From Pseudoalteromonas phenolica (GTDB lineage: Bacteria > Pseudomonadota > Gammaproteobacteria > Enterobacterales > Alteromonadaceae): a stretch of 64,000 nucleotides of DNA. The DNA lies in assembly GCF_005876835.1 (NCBI RefSeq), contig NZ_PPSW01000002.1:1-64000 (forward strand), given 5' to 3'. How positions within the stretch are numbered: the stretch's first letter is position 1; each line of letters begins with the position of its first letter. Both the position numbers and the translations under genes were made by a program. Of the stretch, positions 19,516 to 29,395 are shown piece after piece. Under the pieces are notes generated by a model. It ran no database searches, was not told the origin of the DNA, and worked only from the letters and a program-made list of their open reading frames with translations.

Positions 19516-20706
19516 TTACAACGTGAAGCTAAGCTGTAAACCAGCGCCTATGTCATTCTCACCAGATGTTTGTGCCATTAAGTCTAAGCGTACAACGCCA
19601 AATGGGCTTAATCCAAAGCCAACACTGTAGCTGTCTTCTTTATCACCATTGAAATCGTGACGGTAACCAGCACGAATTTGTACCCAGTCAAACGCATTTA
19701 ACTCTAAACCAAGACGTGCGAATTGGCTTTCTTCAGTTAGGTTTGAATGTTGAGGTGCGGTTAAATCAACATCAGCAGCAAGGGTAACGATGTCACCGTT
19801 GTAAGAGATACCAGCAATATACTCAGGCCCAACTTTGTAAGAAGGCGTGATACCTTGGCTTGTTACAGAGTCGTAGTCATTTTCGATGAGGTTTTTAGCC
19901 ACGAAACCCACTGTAACTCTTTCAGTTAGCTCTGTTGCTAAACCAATGTCAAAGTTAAAATTATTTTCAGTTTTTGTGTAGTCATTGGCATCAAAGTCGT
20001 CTTCGTCAAAGTCATTCACTTTTGATACGTAGTTGAATGAATCAACTTGTTGGAACTTTGGCGTGATACTCCAATAAACCTGTTTATCAGACAATGTGAA
20101 TTGGTTGGCATAAGCAAAACCGATTTCACTGATTGCAGCACCCACAACTTGCATACGTGAATTTAGCTCTTCTAGCTCTTCAGGCGTTTGTGCATTTGCA
20201 ATTACATTTACATCATCACCAGAAATAAATAGGTTTGCGTTTGCATCAATATCAGTGTTTGCATAAAGCGCAAAACCACCAATACGGCTTGGAGATGCAA
20301 GAGCTAATGCTAGATTTGCTTCAATATTAATACCACCATTTAACATTTCTAAATCAGATGATAGTTGTTTACGTGCTCTATCTAGCTGCTCAACGGTAAC
20401 ATTACCACCAGACTCAGCTTGTTCTAATAAGTCTGAAAGCGCGTCAAAGCTATCTTGGAAAGTATCGATATGGTCACGCAACTCTTGCTCGTCACGAACA
20501 AATACGTTGGCAGAAGGTAAGATTAAGCCGAAATCATCAGTATCATCTGAGTGACGGTTGATTAGAGCAGGGTTGATTAATACAGAAGATAAGTAGTCAG
20601 CAGAAGCGACACCTACATTACCCATACCTTGTGAACGAGTATCAGCAGCCGACACTGCCGCAGAAGTTGCACTTGCAATAAGTGCTAAAGCAATACGTTT
20701 TTTCAT
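19516..20706 (-). CDS. TraF-like outer-membrane beta-barrel protein
   Basis: A 396-residue exported protein with a signal peptide (residues 1-20, cleavage after VSA). The mature N terminus has SQGMGNVGVASADYLSSVL then INPAL, the FadL/PorV-like pattern of barrel proteins with an inserted N-terminal hatch. Databases usually call this family conjugal transfer protein TraF, but no transfer genes are nearby and the link to conjugation is doubtful. A helical stretch at about 75-120 precedes alternating amphipathic strands. It ends in LQLSFTL, consistent with a closing beta-strand. Cargo is unknown. Confidence 0.78.
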   Translation of the reverse strand: MKKRIALALIASATSAAVSAADTRSQGMGNVGVASADYLSSVLINPALINRHSDDTDDFGLILPSANVFVRDEQELRDHIDTFQDSFDALSDLLEQAESGGNVTVEQLDRARKQLSSDLEMLNGGINIEANLALALASPSRIGGFALYANTDIDANANLFISGDDVNVIANAQTPEELEELNSRMQVVGAAISEIGFAYANQFTLSDKQVYWSITPKFQQVDSFNYVSKVNDFDEDDFDANDYTKTENNFNFDIGLATELTERVTVGFVAKNLIENDYDSVTSQGITPSYKVGPEYIAGISYNGDIVTLAADVDLTAPQHSNLTEESQFARLGLELNAFDWVQIRAGYRHDFNGDKEDSYSVGFGLSPFGVVRLDLMAQTSGENDIGAGLQLSFTL

Positions 20707-21075
20707 CTATGAAAACCTTGTTGTATTGAGAGCAGAAAAGTTACGCGTATTCTAGCAGCTTCATCGGTGTCGCATAAAAACTTTCAGTTAAAAAAATATG
20801 AAAGATTAATTGATATCAACTTTCTTAATAATAGAGAGTAGGTAGCTCAGGAATGAACACAAGACATGGGGGACGGGTTAAGTTTAGCTTTCGATTTACG
20901 AATTAAAAGTTGGCGGGTTTTCGAGAGTAAAGTTAGCGAGGGAAAGGCTTGCGGGTGAATTTGTAGGCGCTGGTTTACCCAGCGCTTTTATCCACTATAG
21001 CGAAAGTTTTTAGGCTCGAACGCGAGGCAAAGGACGTCGAGCCGGGGGGCTTCATGGATGAATGATTGGCAGTGC
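20707..21075. other. 369-bp intergenic region with one hairpin repeat
   Basis: The first part is the promoter region of the TraF-like gene. At 20963-20988 there is a GTAGGCGCTGGTTTACCCAGCGC hairpin of the same type as at 17477 and 24727. A GTCGAGCCGGGGGG stretch near 21037 resembles GAAGCCGGGGGG at 19453. I see no gene or RNA. Confidence 0.6.
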
Positions 21076-22434
21076 CTATCTCATAGTAACAAACTCTTCA
21101 GAACCCGTTGGGTGTATCGCCACTACAGAATCAAAATCTGCTTTTGTTGCGCCCATCTTCATTGCCACAGCAAAACCTTGGATCATTTCGTCAACCGCAA
21201 AACCAATACCGTGTAAACCGACGATTTTCTCATCTTCACCTGCACAAACAAGTTTCATTTTACAAGGCTGGCGGTGCTGCGTCACAGCGGTATACATAGC
21301 TGCAAACGTAGATGTGTACACTTTTACCTGCTCTTCACCATATTGCTCAATAGCTTGAGGTTCAGTTAAACCAATTGTGCCGATTGGCGGGTGACTGAAT
21401 ACCACGGTAGGTACTAGTTCATAATCCATTTTGGCATTAGGCAATTCTGGGTTAAATAAACGCTCAGCCAACATACGACCAGCTTTGACGGCTACAGGCG
21501 TCAGTTCAATACCGCCTTCCATAATGTCGCCCAGTGCATAGATCCCCGGTACAGAGGTGTTTTGGTATTCATCGGTTTTAATAAAACCACGCTCATTGGT
21601 TTCAACATCAGTAGCTTGTAGATTAATTAAATCAGTCACGGGCTCACGACCAATCGCCCAAATAACTTGGTCAACCGTATGAGTGTCGCCATTTTCTAAA
21701 TGCAAGGTCACAGAGCCATCAGTTTCTTTTGTCAGCGCTTTTGGTGTGGCGTTGGTATGAAGTGTAGGGCCTTCTTTTTCCATCACTTCAGTGAGTGTTT
21801 CAACAACTAAAGGGTCGAAGCTACGAAGTGGTGCATGTTTACGAACAAATAGGTGGGTCTCAGTACCTAGGCTGCTTAGCACACCAGCAAGCTCTACAGC
21901 AATGTAACCTGCGCCAATTACAGCAACGCGACGTGGCTGCTCATCTAATTCGAAAAAGCCGTTTGAGTCGATACCGTACTCGGCGCCTGGAATATTCGGA
22001 ACAGAAGGGCGACCACCTACTGCTATAGAGATATGATCAGCAGTATAATGCTCACCGTTCACTTCGATGGTTTTGTTATCAACGAATTTAGCAAAGCCGT
22101 TGATCACGGTGACGCCGTTTTTTGCTAAATAACCTTCGTAGCCTTTATGAATACGGCCAATATAGGCTTCGCGGCTTTCAACTAACTTAGCCCAATCGAA
22201 GTTTTTAAGTTCAACATCAAAGCCGTAATCTGGTGCGTAAAGCTTAATTGCTTCAGCGACTTGTGCACCGTGCCACATCACTTTTTTTGGTACACAACCC
22301 ACATTTACACAAGTACCGCCCATGTGTTTAGCTTCAATTAAAGCGACTTTTGCGCCACGCATTGCCGCACGGTTAGCCGATGCAATACCACCGCTACCAC
22401 CACCAATGGCAATATAATCAAAATGTTGAGCCAT
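21076..22434 (-). CDS. gor: Glutathione-disulfide reductase
   Basis: Gor reduces oxidised glutathione with NADPH and FAD. The FAD-binding [14 protein letters not shown] is near residue 12, the redox-active disulfide [13 protein letters not shown] near residue 40, the NAD(P) motif [13 protein letters not shown] near residue 173, and the C-terminal catalytic HPTGSEEFV near residue 440. Arg after the second nucleotide-binding motif ([14 protein letters not shown]) fits NADPH use. Length is 452 residues (E. coli 450). It is monocistronic, divergent from prlC. Confidence 0.97.
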   Translation of the reverse strand: MAQHFDYIAIGGGSGGIASANRAAMRGAKVALIEAKHMGGTCVNVGCVPKKVMWHGAQVAEAIKLYAPDYGFDVELKNFDWAKLVESREAYIGRIHKGYEGYLAKNGVTVINGFAKFVDNKTIEVNGEHYTADHISIAVGGRPSVPNIPGAEYGIDSNGFFELDEQPRRVAVIGAGYIAVELAGVLSSLGTETHLFVRKHAPLRSFDPLVVETLTEVMEKEGPTLHTNATPKALTKETDGSVTLHLENGDTHTVDQVIWAIGREPVTDLINLQATDVETNERGFIKTDEYQNTSVPGIYALGDIMEGGIELTPVAVKAGRMLAERLFNPELPNAKMDYELVPTVVFSHPPIGTIGLTEPQAIEQYGEEQVKVYTSTFAAMYTAVTQHRQPCKMKLVCAGEDEKIVGLHGIGFAVDEMIQGFAVAMKMGATKADFDSVVAIHPTGSEEFVTMR

Positions 22435-22611
22435 AAAAACTCCTTAAAAATTGGTTTTATGTTCTAAGCTTTCAGTAATAGAAAGGCGAAGTATCAAGAA
22501 TATTTCAGTCTAACTTGTAATTGCGGCATTTGCCCCAATTTCAATGCTAATACGGTAAATATATGACGAAAGCGCATATTTTATAAGAACAGATTAAAGG
22601 AAAGAGCATTT

Positions 22612-24648
22612 ATGAGTAACCCACTGATCGGTCTTGAAGGTTTGCCTCCATTTTCGAAAATTCAACCAGAGCATGTAGTGTCAGCATTAAAAGCTGCAAT
22701 TGAACATTGTCGTAAAACCATCGACGAAGTATTGGCACAACAAGCATTCACTTGGCAAGGGCTGGTAGTGCCACTTGAAGAGGCGGATGACAAGCTTTCT
22801 CGTATGTGGTCGCCAGTATCGCATATGCACTCAGTAGTTAACTCTGAAGATTTACGCAAAGCCTATGATGAGTGTTTACCGCTTATTTCAGAATACTCAA
22901 CCTATGTGGGTCAGCATCAAGGTTTATATGAAGCCTATAAAGCGTTAAAAGACTCAGAAGAATTTGTATCACTGAGCATTGCTCAGCAGACCTCAATTAA
23001 TAATGCGCTACGTGATTTCACTTTGTCGGGTATCGCTTTAGATAGTGATAAACAAAAGCGTTATGGCGAAATTTCAGCGCGCCTATCAGAGCTTGCGGCA
23101 AAGTTTGGTAATAATGTCATGGATGCAACGCAAGCATGGCAAAAGCATATTACAGATGAAAGCGAACTTGCGGGATTGCCTGAGTCGGCAATTGCGTTAG
23201 CGGCGCATACGGCACAAAGCAAAGAACTTGAAGGCTGGGTGTTTACTTTAGATATACCGTCTTACCTTCCTGTGATGACTTACGCTGATAACCGCGAGTT
23301 ACGTGAAAAAATGTATCGCGCATTTAGTACTCGCGCCTCAGAACAAGGCCCGAATGCGGGTGAGTTTGATAACTCTGAGATCATGGCTGAAGAGCTAAAG
23401 TTACGTCATGAATTAGCACATCTACTAGGTTTTGACAGCTTTGCAGATAAATCATTGGCAACAAAAATGGCCGAGAGTCCGGCGCAGGTTTTTGAGTTTT
23501 TAAATGATTTAGCGGCTAAGTCTAAACCACAAGCTGAACAAGAGTTAAAAGAGCTACAAGCATTTGCTGAGTCTGAATATCAAATGACAGATTTACAAGC
23601 CTGGGATTACGGTTACTTTGGTGAGAAGTTAAAGCAAGCTAAGTATGCCATTTCAGACGAACAGTTACGTCCATACTTCCCGGCAGATACAGTATTAAAA
23701 GGCTTGTTCACCACAGTTAATAAGCTATTTGGCATTAAAGTTACTGAGCTTTTTGATTTTGATACTTATCATGAAGATGTTCGTTTCTTTGCTGTGCACG
23801 ATAAAAACGATGAACTTCGTGGTCACTTCTACCTAGATTTGTATGCGCGCGAGCACAAACGCGGTGGTGCGTGGATGGATGACTGTATGGGTCGTAAAAT
23901 TCGCGCCAATGGTAAGTTGCAAACACCGGTGGCGTATTTAGTATGTAACTTCAATAAAGCTGTTGGCGACAAGCCGGCCTTGTTCACCCACAACGAGGTG
24001 ACCACTTTATTCCACGAGTTCGGTCATGGCATTCACCACATGTTGACGCAAATCGACGCTTCAGCGGTGGCGGGTATTAATGGGGTGGCGTGGGATGCTG
24101 TAGAGCTACCAAGTCAATTTTTAGAAAACTGGTGCTACGAAGAAGAGGCGCTGAGCTTTATCTCGGGTCACTTTGAAACTGGTGAGTCATTGCCTAAAGA
24201 GTTACTTGATAAATTATTGGCTGCTAAAAACTTCCAATCAGCAATGCAGATGCTTCGTCAGTTAGAGTTTAGTTTATTCGACTTCCACATTCATGCTGAT
24301 TATAAGGCCGAAGAAGATTGTCAAATTCAGTCTATTTTAAATGAAGTACGTAAGCGTACAGCCGTGGTTAAAGCACCTGAGTTTAACCGTTTCCAACATG
24401 GCTTTAGTCATATTTTCGCAGGTGGCTATAGCGCGGGTTATTACTCTTACAAATGGGCAGAAGTTTTATCGGCAGACGCATTCTCTCGTTTTGAAGAAGA
24501 GGGCGTGTTTAACTCACAAACTGGACAAGACTTTATGCAGAATATTCTAGAAAAAGGTGGTTCAGAAGCGCCAATGGAATTGTTCAAACGCTTTAGAGGA
24601 CGAGAGCCGCAAGTGGATGCGTTGCTTCGTCACAGTGGAATAGCGTAA
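22612..24648 (+). CDS. prlC: Oligopeptidase A
   Basis: PrlC (OpdA) is a cytoplasmic zinc metallopeptidase of family M3 that degrades oligopeptides and cleaved signal peptides. The zinc site HEFGH is near residue 469 in TTLFHEFGHGIHHML, with the third ligand Glu in the following ELPSQFLENW helix. SHIFAGGYSAGYYSYKWAE near residue 600 is the typical substrate-binding loop. Length is 678 residues (E. coli 680). The ATG follows AAAGGAAAGAGC. In E. coli prlC is followed by rsmJ; here a response-regulator gene lies between the two. Confidence 0.97.
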   Translation: MSNPLIGLEGLPPFSKIQPEHVVSALKAAIEHCRKTIDEVLAQQAFTWQGLVVPLEEADDKLSRMWSPVSHMHSVVNSEDLRKAYDECLPLISEYSTYVGQHQGLYEAYKALKDSEEFVSLSIAQQTSINNALRDFTLSGIALDSDKQKRYGEISARLSELAAKFGNNVMDATQAWQKHITDESELAGLPESAIALAAHTAQSKELEGWVFTLDIPSYLPVMTYADNRELREKMYRAFSTRASEQGPNAGEFDNSEIMAEELKLRHELAHLLGFDSFADKSLATKMAESPAQVFEFLNDLAAKSKPQAEQELKELQAFAESEYQMTDLQAWDYGYFGEKLKQAKYAISDEQLRPYFPADTVLKGLFTTVNKLFGIKVTELFDFDTYHEDVRFFAVHDKNDELRGHFYLDLYAREHKRGGAWMDDCMGRKIRANGKLQTPVAYLVCNFNKAVGDKPALFTHNEVTTLFHEFGHGIHHMLTQIDASAVAGINGVAWDAVELPSQFLENWCYEEEALSFISGHFETGESLPKELLDKLLAAKNFQSAMQMLRQLEFSLFDFHIHADYKAEEDCQIQSILNEVRKRTAVVKAPEFNRFQHGFSHIFAGGYSAGYYSYKWAEVLSADAFSRFEEEGVFNSQTGQDFMQNILEKGGSEAPMELFKRFRGREPQVDALLRHSGIA

Positions 24649-25034
24649 AATTTTGTAGCGTGGGGTATACCTTGCGCTTGTTTAGACCTTTTGTAGGCGG
24701 TGACTTTATGTCACGCATGATTTTAAAAGCGCGGGGTAAACCAGCGCCTACAAACCAACAGGTTGAGTATCCCATTGCAGTTGCTAAAATTGCTCATTTC
24801 ACCTTGCGCAAAAGTAACCTTGCTTCGCAACGTATATTTTGCACGATAAGTCGGTGCTACCGAAATCACTAGCGCGGGGTAACCTGCTAACTAAAAATTG
24901 CATAATAATTACTCAGAGTTTGATGTAGTTATAAAAATAAAAGCGTCTTCGGGCGCTTTTATGCTTTTTGGGGTTCGCAAAATTATCATCTCCAGCTATG
25001 CTATTTAAAGACATGATTTATTAAGGGAAATGGT
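24649..25034. repeat. 386-bp intergenic mosaic of palindromic repeats
   Basis: The gap holds a GTAGCGTGGGGTATACCTTGCGC hairpin (24655-24680), a GTAGGCGGTGACTTTATGTC arm (24694-24713), a GCGCGGGGTAAACCAGCGC hairpin (24729-24748) and an inverse ATAAGTCGGTGCTACC arm (24845-24860). The parts are the same as in the element at 17410-17530, in a different arrangement. The last 70 bp before 25035 should hold the promoter of the response regulator gene. No ORF here looks real. Confidence 0.7.
24939..24962 (+). terminator. Terminator-like TTCG hairpin
   Basis: AAAAGCGTC and GGCGCTTTT form a 9-bp stem with a TTCG loop, and a T-rich stretch follows. It is about 290 nt after prlC and just before the response regulator gene, and may insulate the latter from read-through. 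Confidence 0.7.
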
Positions 25035-26171
25035 ATGAGCAGACTGGTGCTGGCTATCGATGACGACAAGTTAGTGCATAAGATCATCGAAGACGCGTTG
25101 GCTGAAAGCTGTAAATTGATCCGAGCTAAAAATGGTGATGAAGGATTGCGGTTAGCCCTTAAATATCAACCCGATATTATTCTTCTTGATGTAGAAATGC
25201 CTGGCATGAACGGCTTTGAAGTATGTGAAAAGCTAAAAAAAGCGTCACAAACCAAAGAAATTCCAGTGATGTTTCTTTCTTCTCGCACAGATATCTCTGA
25301 GCGTATGCGTGGTTATAACTCTGGTGCTGCAGACTACATAGTAAAACCTTTTAACCGAGAAGAGTTGCTTGCCAGAATCAATGTACTTGATGACTATCGC
25401 CAAGTGTCTCAGCGTCTTAAACAAGATATGGAGCAAGCGCAGATAACTGCTGAAATCGCCATGACAGACTCCGGCGATATGGGTCGGATTATGCGCTATG
25501 TTGGTCAGTCGTATCACGCCCATGATCTAGAAAGTTTGTCGAGTTTTTTCTTCGAGTTCTTTGTGCCTTTACAGCTAGAAGTCGCGGTCGCATTTTGGCA
25601 TCAACAAGGTGAGGTGTTTAAATCTGCTGAAGGTGCTATTCAGCCTATTGAGCAAGAACTATTAGAGCAAAATCGTGAAGGTAGTCGTTTTGTCGACTTT
25701 GGTCGTCGTACCATTATTAACTACCCTAAAGTCTCTTTGCTGATCAAAAATATGCCGACCGAAGATCCTGGTATGTACGGTCGTTACAAAGACTTGCTGC
25801 CACATATTTTGGAGGCGACGAATGCCAAAATTCAAGATATGGAAGAGAGTGAGCAAGCAATCGAGCAAGTAGCGCACATAGGTCAGGTATGTGATGACAT
25901 AGCACAACAATTGGTATTTTTAGATATGCATCACAGCACGCAATCTGAAAACTTTGAGCAGTTATTGCAGTCTGCACAAATCGAAAATACAGAGCAACTA
26001 AAAGCATTTTCACAACATTTTGCTTTTATGAACGAAGAGATTGATGTCATCAAACAAAAACTCGCTTTGATCACTGAAACGCGAGAAGCACTGCATACCA
26101 GTCTTAATAAGTTGAGTCAGCCTTGGAGTGAAGATCAAGTTGCCTCTCAAGATGATATTGAGCTTTTCTAA
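25035..26171 (+). CDS. Response regulator with unrecognised C-terminal output region
   Basis: This 378-residue protein has an N-terminal receiver domain (residues 4-120): acidic pair DDD near 8-10, phospho-acceptor Asp in IILLDVEMPGMNGFE near residue 54, conserved Ser in MFLSSRT and Lys in IVKPF. A linker helix is followed by about 230 residues with no DNA-binding, GGDEF, EAL or HD signature. This region shares VSLLIKNMP and nearby spacing with the regulator at 60797, so the two are paralogues. It may be a GAF-like or helical signalling domain; I cannot say. No kinase gene is adjacent. Confidence 0.88.
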   Translation: MSRLVLAIDDDKLVHKIIEDALAESCKLIRAKNGDEGLRLALKYQPDIILLDVEMPGMNGFEVCEKLKKASQTKEIPVMFLSSRTDISERMRGYNSGAADYIVKPFNREELLARINVLDDYRQVSQRLKQDMEQAQITAEIAMTDSGDMGRIMRYVGQSYHAHDLESLSSFFFEFFVPLQLEVAVAFWHQQGEVFKSAEGAIQPIEQELLEQNREGSRFVDFGRRTIINYPKVSLLIKNMPTEDPGMYGRYKDLLPHILEATNAKIQDMEESEQAIEQVAHIGQVCDDIAQQLVFLDMHHSTQSENFEQLLQSAQIENTEQLKAFSQHFAFMNEEIDVIKQKLALITETREALHTSLNKLSQPWSEDQVASQDDIELF

Positions 26172-26178
26172 CCCGCTT

Positions 26179-26210
26179 CTATTAATTAAGTATTATTGAA
26201 GGTTGGTATA
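26179..26210. repeat. Short remnant of the TACCAATC-ended repeat
   Basis: TTAATTAAG followed by TATTATTGAAGGTTGGTAT keeps only the outer left part and the right end of the repeat seen in full at 61946-62106. It looks like an internally deleted copy, and sits between the response regulator and rsmJ. Confidence 0.65.
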
Positions 26211-26262
26211 AATAAACGTTTCAACGTTATAATGGGCAAGCTGTTCTATAAGGAGTTTGCCC

Positions 26263-27042
26263 TTGCTAATCCATACCCCCTATCCTGAAAATCGTCCTTA
26301 TCTTGATGAAATCGAAAAACGCTTTGAATTAGCCAAATGGGCCGAGCAGTGTAATGCCAATGATGTGCCAAATAAAAGCTTGTTTAAGTTGCAATTTGAT
26401 GAGCATGGATTGCAGTTATTCAAAAGTGATGAACCAAAATTAGGTGCCATTCGAGTTGACTTTGTAACTGGAGCCAGTGCACACCGACGCAAATTTGGCG
26501 GTGGCAAAGGTCAAGCAATTGCTAAAGCTGTGGGGCTAAATAAAGGTGCGATACCGCATGTACTTGATGCGACTGCAGGTTTAGGTCGAGATGCCTTTGT
26601 ATTAGCTGCGCTAGGTTGCAAAGTGACCATGCATGAACGTCACCCTGTGGTTGCAGCATTACTTTATGATGGTCTTCAGCGCGCTTACCAAGATAATGAA
26701 ATAGGTGAGTGGATGAAGGCGCAAGTGGATATGGCGTTTGGTTCTAGCCATGACTTATTAAATAGCACAGAAGTTAAACCTGATGTGGTTTATCTTGATC
26801 CTATGTTTCCACATAGAGAAAAGTCGGCACTGGTGAAAAAAGAAATGCGTGTGTTCCAATCTTTAGTGGGAGACGATCACGATGCAGATGCATTACTATC
26901 CTTTGCTATGCAATTGGCGAGTAAACGCGTTGCTGTGAAACGCCCTGACTACGCGCCATTCCTCGATGAGCAAAAGCCGAGTATGCAAATCACCACTAAG
27001 AAAAACCGTTTTGATGTATACGTAAAAGCAGCAATGAAATAG
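26263..27042 (+). CDS. rsmJ: 16S rRNA (guanine(1516)-N2)-methyltransferase RsmJ
   Basis: RsmJ methylates G1516 of 16S rRNA using S-adenosylmethionine. The SAM motif [18 protein letters not shown] is near residue 105, and the catalytic [19 protein letters not shown] near residue 178. [10 protein letters not shown] closes the protein as in homologues. I prefer the TTG at 26263 (259 residues) because AAGGAG at 26250-26255 is then 7 nt upstream; the TTG at 26257 would be only 1 nt from it. Proximity to prlC is conserved, with the response regulator inserted between. Confidence 0.93.
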   Translation: MLIHTPYPENRPYLDEIEKRFELAKWAEQCNANDVPNKSLFKLQFDEHGLQLFKSDEPKLGAIRVDFVTGASAHRRKFGGGKGQAIAKAVGLNKGAIPHVLDATAGLGRDAFVLAALGCKVTMHERHPVVAALLYDGLQRAYQDNEIGEWMKAQVDMAFGSSHDLLNSTEVKPDVVYLDPMFPHREKSALVKKEMRVFQSLVGDDHDADALLSFAMQLASKRVAVKRPDYAPFLDEQKPSMQITTKKNRFDVYVKAAMK

Positions 27043-27174
27043 AGTTTTCATTCTATATAGGGATAAGTAAAAAGTATGCTTTTTACTTAGTTCGCTCTCT
27101 TGTTGAACAAATTACATCAAACTGTCATAAAAGGGTAATACGCTAGCGCCGAAATTTGAAACAAAGGGGGTGTT

Positions 27175-29100
27175 ATGCGTGTTTCTGCTTTTACTCGATG
27201 GCTAGCAATTTTGCTAACGTCGGCAAGTTTATTTTTAGCTGGCGTGTTGTTTTGGGCGTCGAATTTATTAAATACACTAGATCAGCAGAACACAGGATAT
27301 AACCAACTCAAAAATACTGTGCTGGTGGAGCTATCAGGTAGCATTGAAAGCTATCTTAGCAGCGGAGATAGTCAGTATTTGACAGAGTCTTCAGACATTA
27401 TCAACAAGCTCAAACAAGCCTATATTGGTCAATTACCTGATGAATTAGCTGCGACCATGGGCAATAAGCTAGATGCATTAGATGCTGATATTAACGGAAA
27501 GTATCGTGCGATTGGTAAATTGTCTGGCAATGAAATGGCACTACTCGATAATGCCCTGAGACAAATGAGTGGTTCAGCATCATCTTTAATTAGTTATGCA
27601 TCTAAAGCAGATGACAGCCCTGTCAAAAAACAATATTACGAGTTAGCGTCTGATTACTTCCAAGCTGTAAACCAACTGAGTATTTTTACCTATCACTTAT
27701 CAATTAACCCGGATGCAAATACGCAAACGAGCCTACAAAACACTATTTCGACTTTGCAATCTATCGCCAATAAAATCGAGCGTTTAGAAAACCTAGGGGT
27801 TATGAGTGAAGTCGATGAAGATGCATTGTTTTTTGGCGAAGAAGTAGAAGACTTAGCCGATGAAATCAAATCAGAGCTTTCTAGTTGGGCGAATCGTTTT
27901 GGTAAAGACGTACAAAACACCTTTGCGCAATCACAATCAAGACAAGCGGGTACAAAAGCACTTCGAGCAGATATTCAGACGATTATCGATATTGTGCTAT
28001 CGGCTGAAAGTGACTTAAAAGTTAGCCAAGACGATTTAAAATTGAATGTTTTGGTTTTATTCAGTGTGGCAATCGGGTTGTTAATTTTACTTGCTGCAGG
28101 TGTTTACTTTGTGCAGCTAAACCAAGTGCTTAATCCATTGCGACAACTCAGAGATGGTTTTGCTGATTTGATCAATTCAAATGAAATGAAACAAATTCAT
28201 AGTAAAAACCCAGATACGGAAGTGGGTGAGATAGCCGGTTACTTTAATCAGCTCATTCAGCGTCAACAACTCGAAGCACAAGAGCGCCAAGAAATGCTGA
28301 CATTAGTAAATGAGTTTATGGCCCAGATGAGCGAAAGCCTGTCACAGATCAGTCAGCAATCTGAGAACACTTATAATCAAGTCGAGCAAACTCAGGGGCT
28401 ATTGCACAATATTAGAGATTTAGGCGAGCAAGCCAACGATATTAATACTCAGGTATCTGATAATGCCAATAGTACCTTTGAAGCCATGTCACACAGTGTG
28501 CAATTTGCCGATGCCATGCTAGAGGCGAGCTCTTCAACAGAGCAGCGTGTAGAGCAAGGGCAAGATAGCTTAAATGAATTATTAAAGGGGGTTTCAGACG
28601 TAGGTACTGTGGTTGAAATGATCCGTACCATTGCGGAGCAAACTAATTTATTAGCATTAAATGCAGCCATAGAATCGGCGCGAGCGGGTGAGCATGGCCG
28701 TGGGTTTGCCGTTGTTGCCGATGAAGTGAGAAAGCTAGCGCAACAAACGCAAGATTCATTGTCTGACATTCATCAGCAGTTAAACACCTTGGGTGAAAAC
28801 TCTAAGAAAGTATCTGAGCAAATGGGCGCGTTATCACAAGATGCGCAAGCGCAGACTGAACATGCGCAAGAGTTAAAACGTAATTCTGAAGGGGTTGCAG
28901 AAAGTGCGCAAACCGCTAACCAAGTAGCGAGCCATGCTATGGAGCTTGCTCAACAGCAAAGTGGTTTGGTGGATGATTTCAGTCAAGCTATGTTGAGTAT
29001 GAAAGACCAAGTAAATAGTTCGAGCCAGCAAGTGAGTGAGATCCAGTCGAAGTTACAGCAACAAATGTTACAAGTGAGGCAAAGTCTCGGTTTGTCATAA
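27175..29100 (+). CDS. Methyl-accepting chemotaxis protein
   Basis: A 641-residue transmembrane chemoreceptor. TM1 is at about residues 9-30, a mostly helical periplasmic domain of about 260 residues follows, TM2 is at about 290-312, then HAMP, then the cytoplasmic coiled coil. The signalling tip is [20 protein letters not shown] and [16 protein letters not shown] near residue 490. The ligand is unknown. The periplasmic domain lacks a Cache signature such as FYxxW and may be a helical-bundle type. It stands alone; no che genes are nearby. The ATG follows AAAGGGGGTGTT. Confidence 0.93.
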   Translation: MRVSAFTRWLAILLTSASLFLAGVLFWASNLLNTLDQQNTGYNQLKNTVLVELSGSIESYLSSGDSQYLTESSDIINKLKQAYIGQLPDELAATMGNKLDALDADINGKYRAIGKLSGNEMALLDNALRQMSGSASSLISYASKADDSPVKKQYYELASDYFQAVNQLSIFTYHLSINPDANTQTSLQNTISTLQSIANKIERLENLGVMSEVDEDALFFGEEVEDLADEIKSELSSWANRFGKDVQNTFAQSQSRQAGTKALRADIQTIIDIVLSAESDLKVSQDDLKLNVLVLFSVAIGLLILLAAGVYFVQLNQVLNPLRQLRDGFADLINSNEMKQIHSKNPDTEVGEIAGYFNQLIQRQQLEAQERQEMLTLVNEFMAQMSESLSQISQQSENTYNQVEQTQGLLHNIRDLGEQANDINTQVSDNANSTFEAMSHSVQFADAMLEASSSTEQRVEQGQDSLNELLKGVSDVGTVVEMIRTIAEQTNLLALNAAIESARAGEHGRGFAVVADEVRKLAQQTQDSLSDIHQQLNTLGENSKKVSEQMGALSQDAQAQTEHAQELKRNSEGVAESAQTANQVASHAMELAQQQSGLVDDFSQAMLSMKDQVNSSSQQVSEIQSKLQQQMLQVRQSLGLS

Positions 29101-29140
29101 AAAAGCGCGATGTAAAATCGCGCCTACAATCTGACTGTGT

Positions 29141-29395
29141 GGTAGGTCGGGGCTTTACCCGACAAAAGCAGCTCAGAGCAAAAAAATTCTGTCGCCATAA
29201 ATGACGACCTACATCGTACATATTAATTTGAACTGTAGGTCTTGGCTTTAGCCTGACAAAAGCAGCTCAGAGCAAAACCCTTGTCGCCATAAATGACGAC
29301 CTACATGTACATATTAATTTGACCTGTAGGTCGCGGCTTTAGCCCGAAAAAAAGCTGCTCAGAGCTAGATATTGTCGTAATAAATGATGATCTAT
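29141..29395. repeat. Three tandem copies of a palindromic a/b' repeat
   Basis: Copies at 29141-29213, 29234-29305 and 29325-29395 each start with GTAGGTCGCGGCTTTAGCCC-like unit a and end with GTCGCCATAAATGACGACC-like unit b', about 72 bp apart end to end, with 19-20 nt spacers (ACATATTAATTTGA core). The third copy is worn, and its right end contributes the TAG stop of the minus-strand gene at 29392. The units are those of the array at 12657-12809 in opposite orientation. Confidence 0.88.

Noticed and set aside
19516..20706. Conjugation gene traF
   Set aside because: The name comes from a loose family label; the sequence reads as an outer-membrane barrel, and no transfer genes are near.
26172..27174. 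tRNA or small RNA genes in short gaps around rsmJ
   Set aside because: No cloverleaf, CCA end or terminator pair was found; the gap at 26172-26262 is explained by a repeat remnant.
29141..29395. Possible CRISPR array after the chemoreceptor gene
   Set aside because: Units are 72-bp palindrome pairs with nearly identical spacers, the opposite of a CRISPR array with unique spacers. No cas gene is near.
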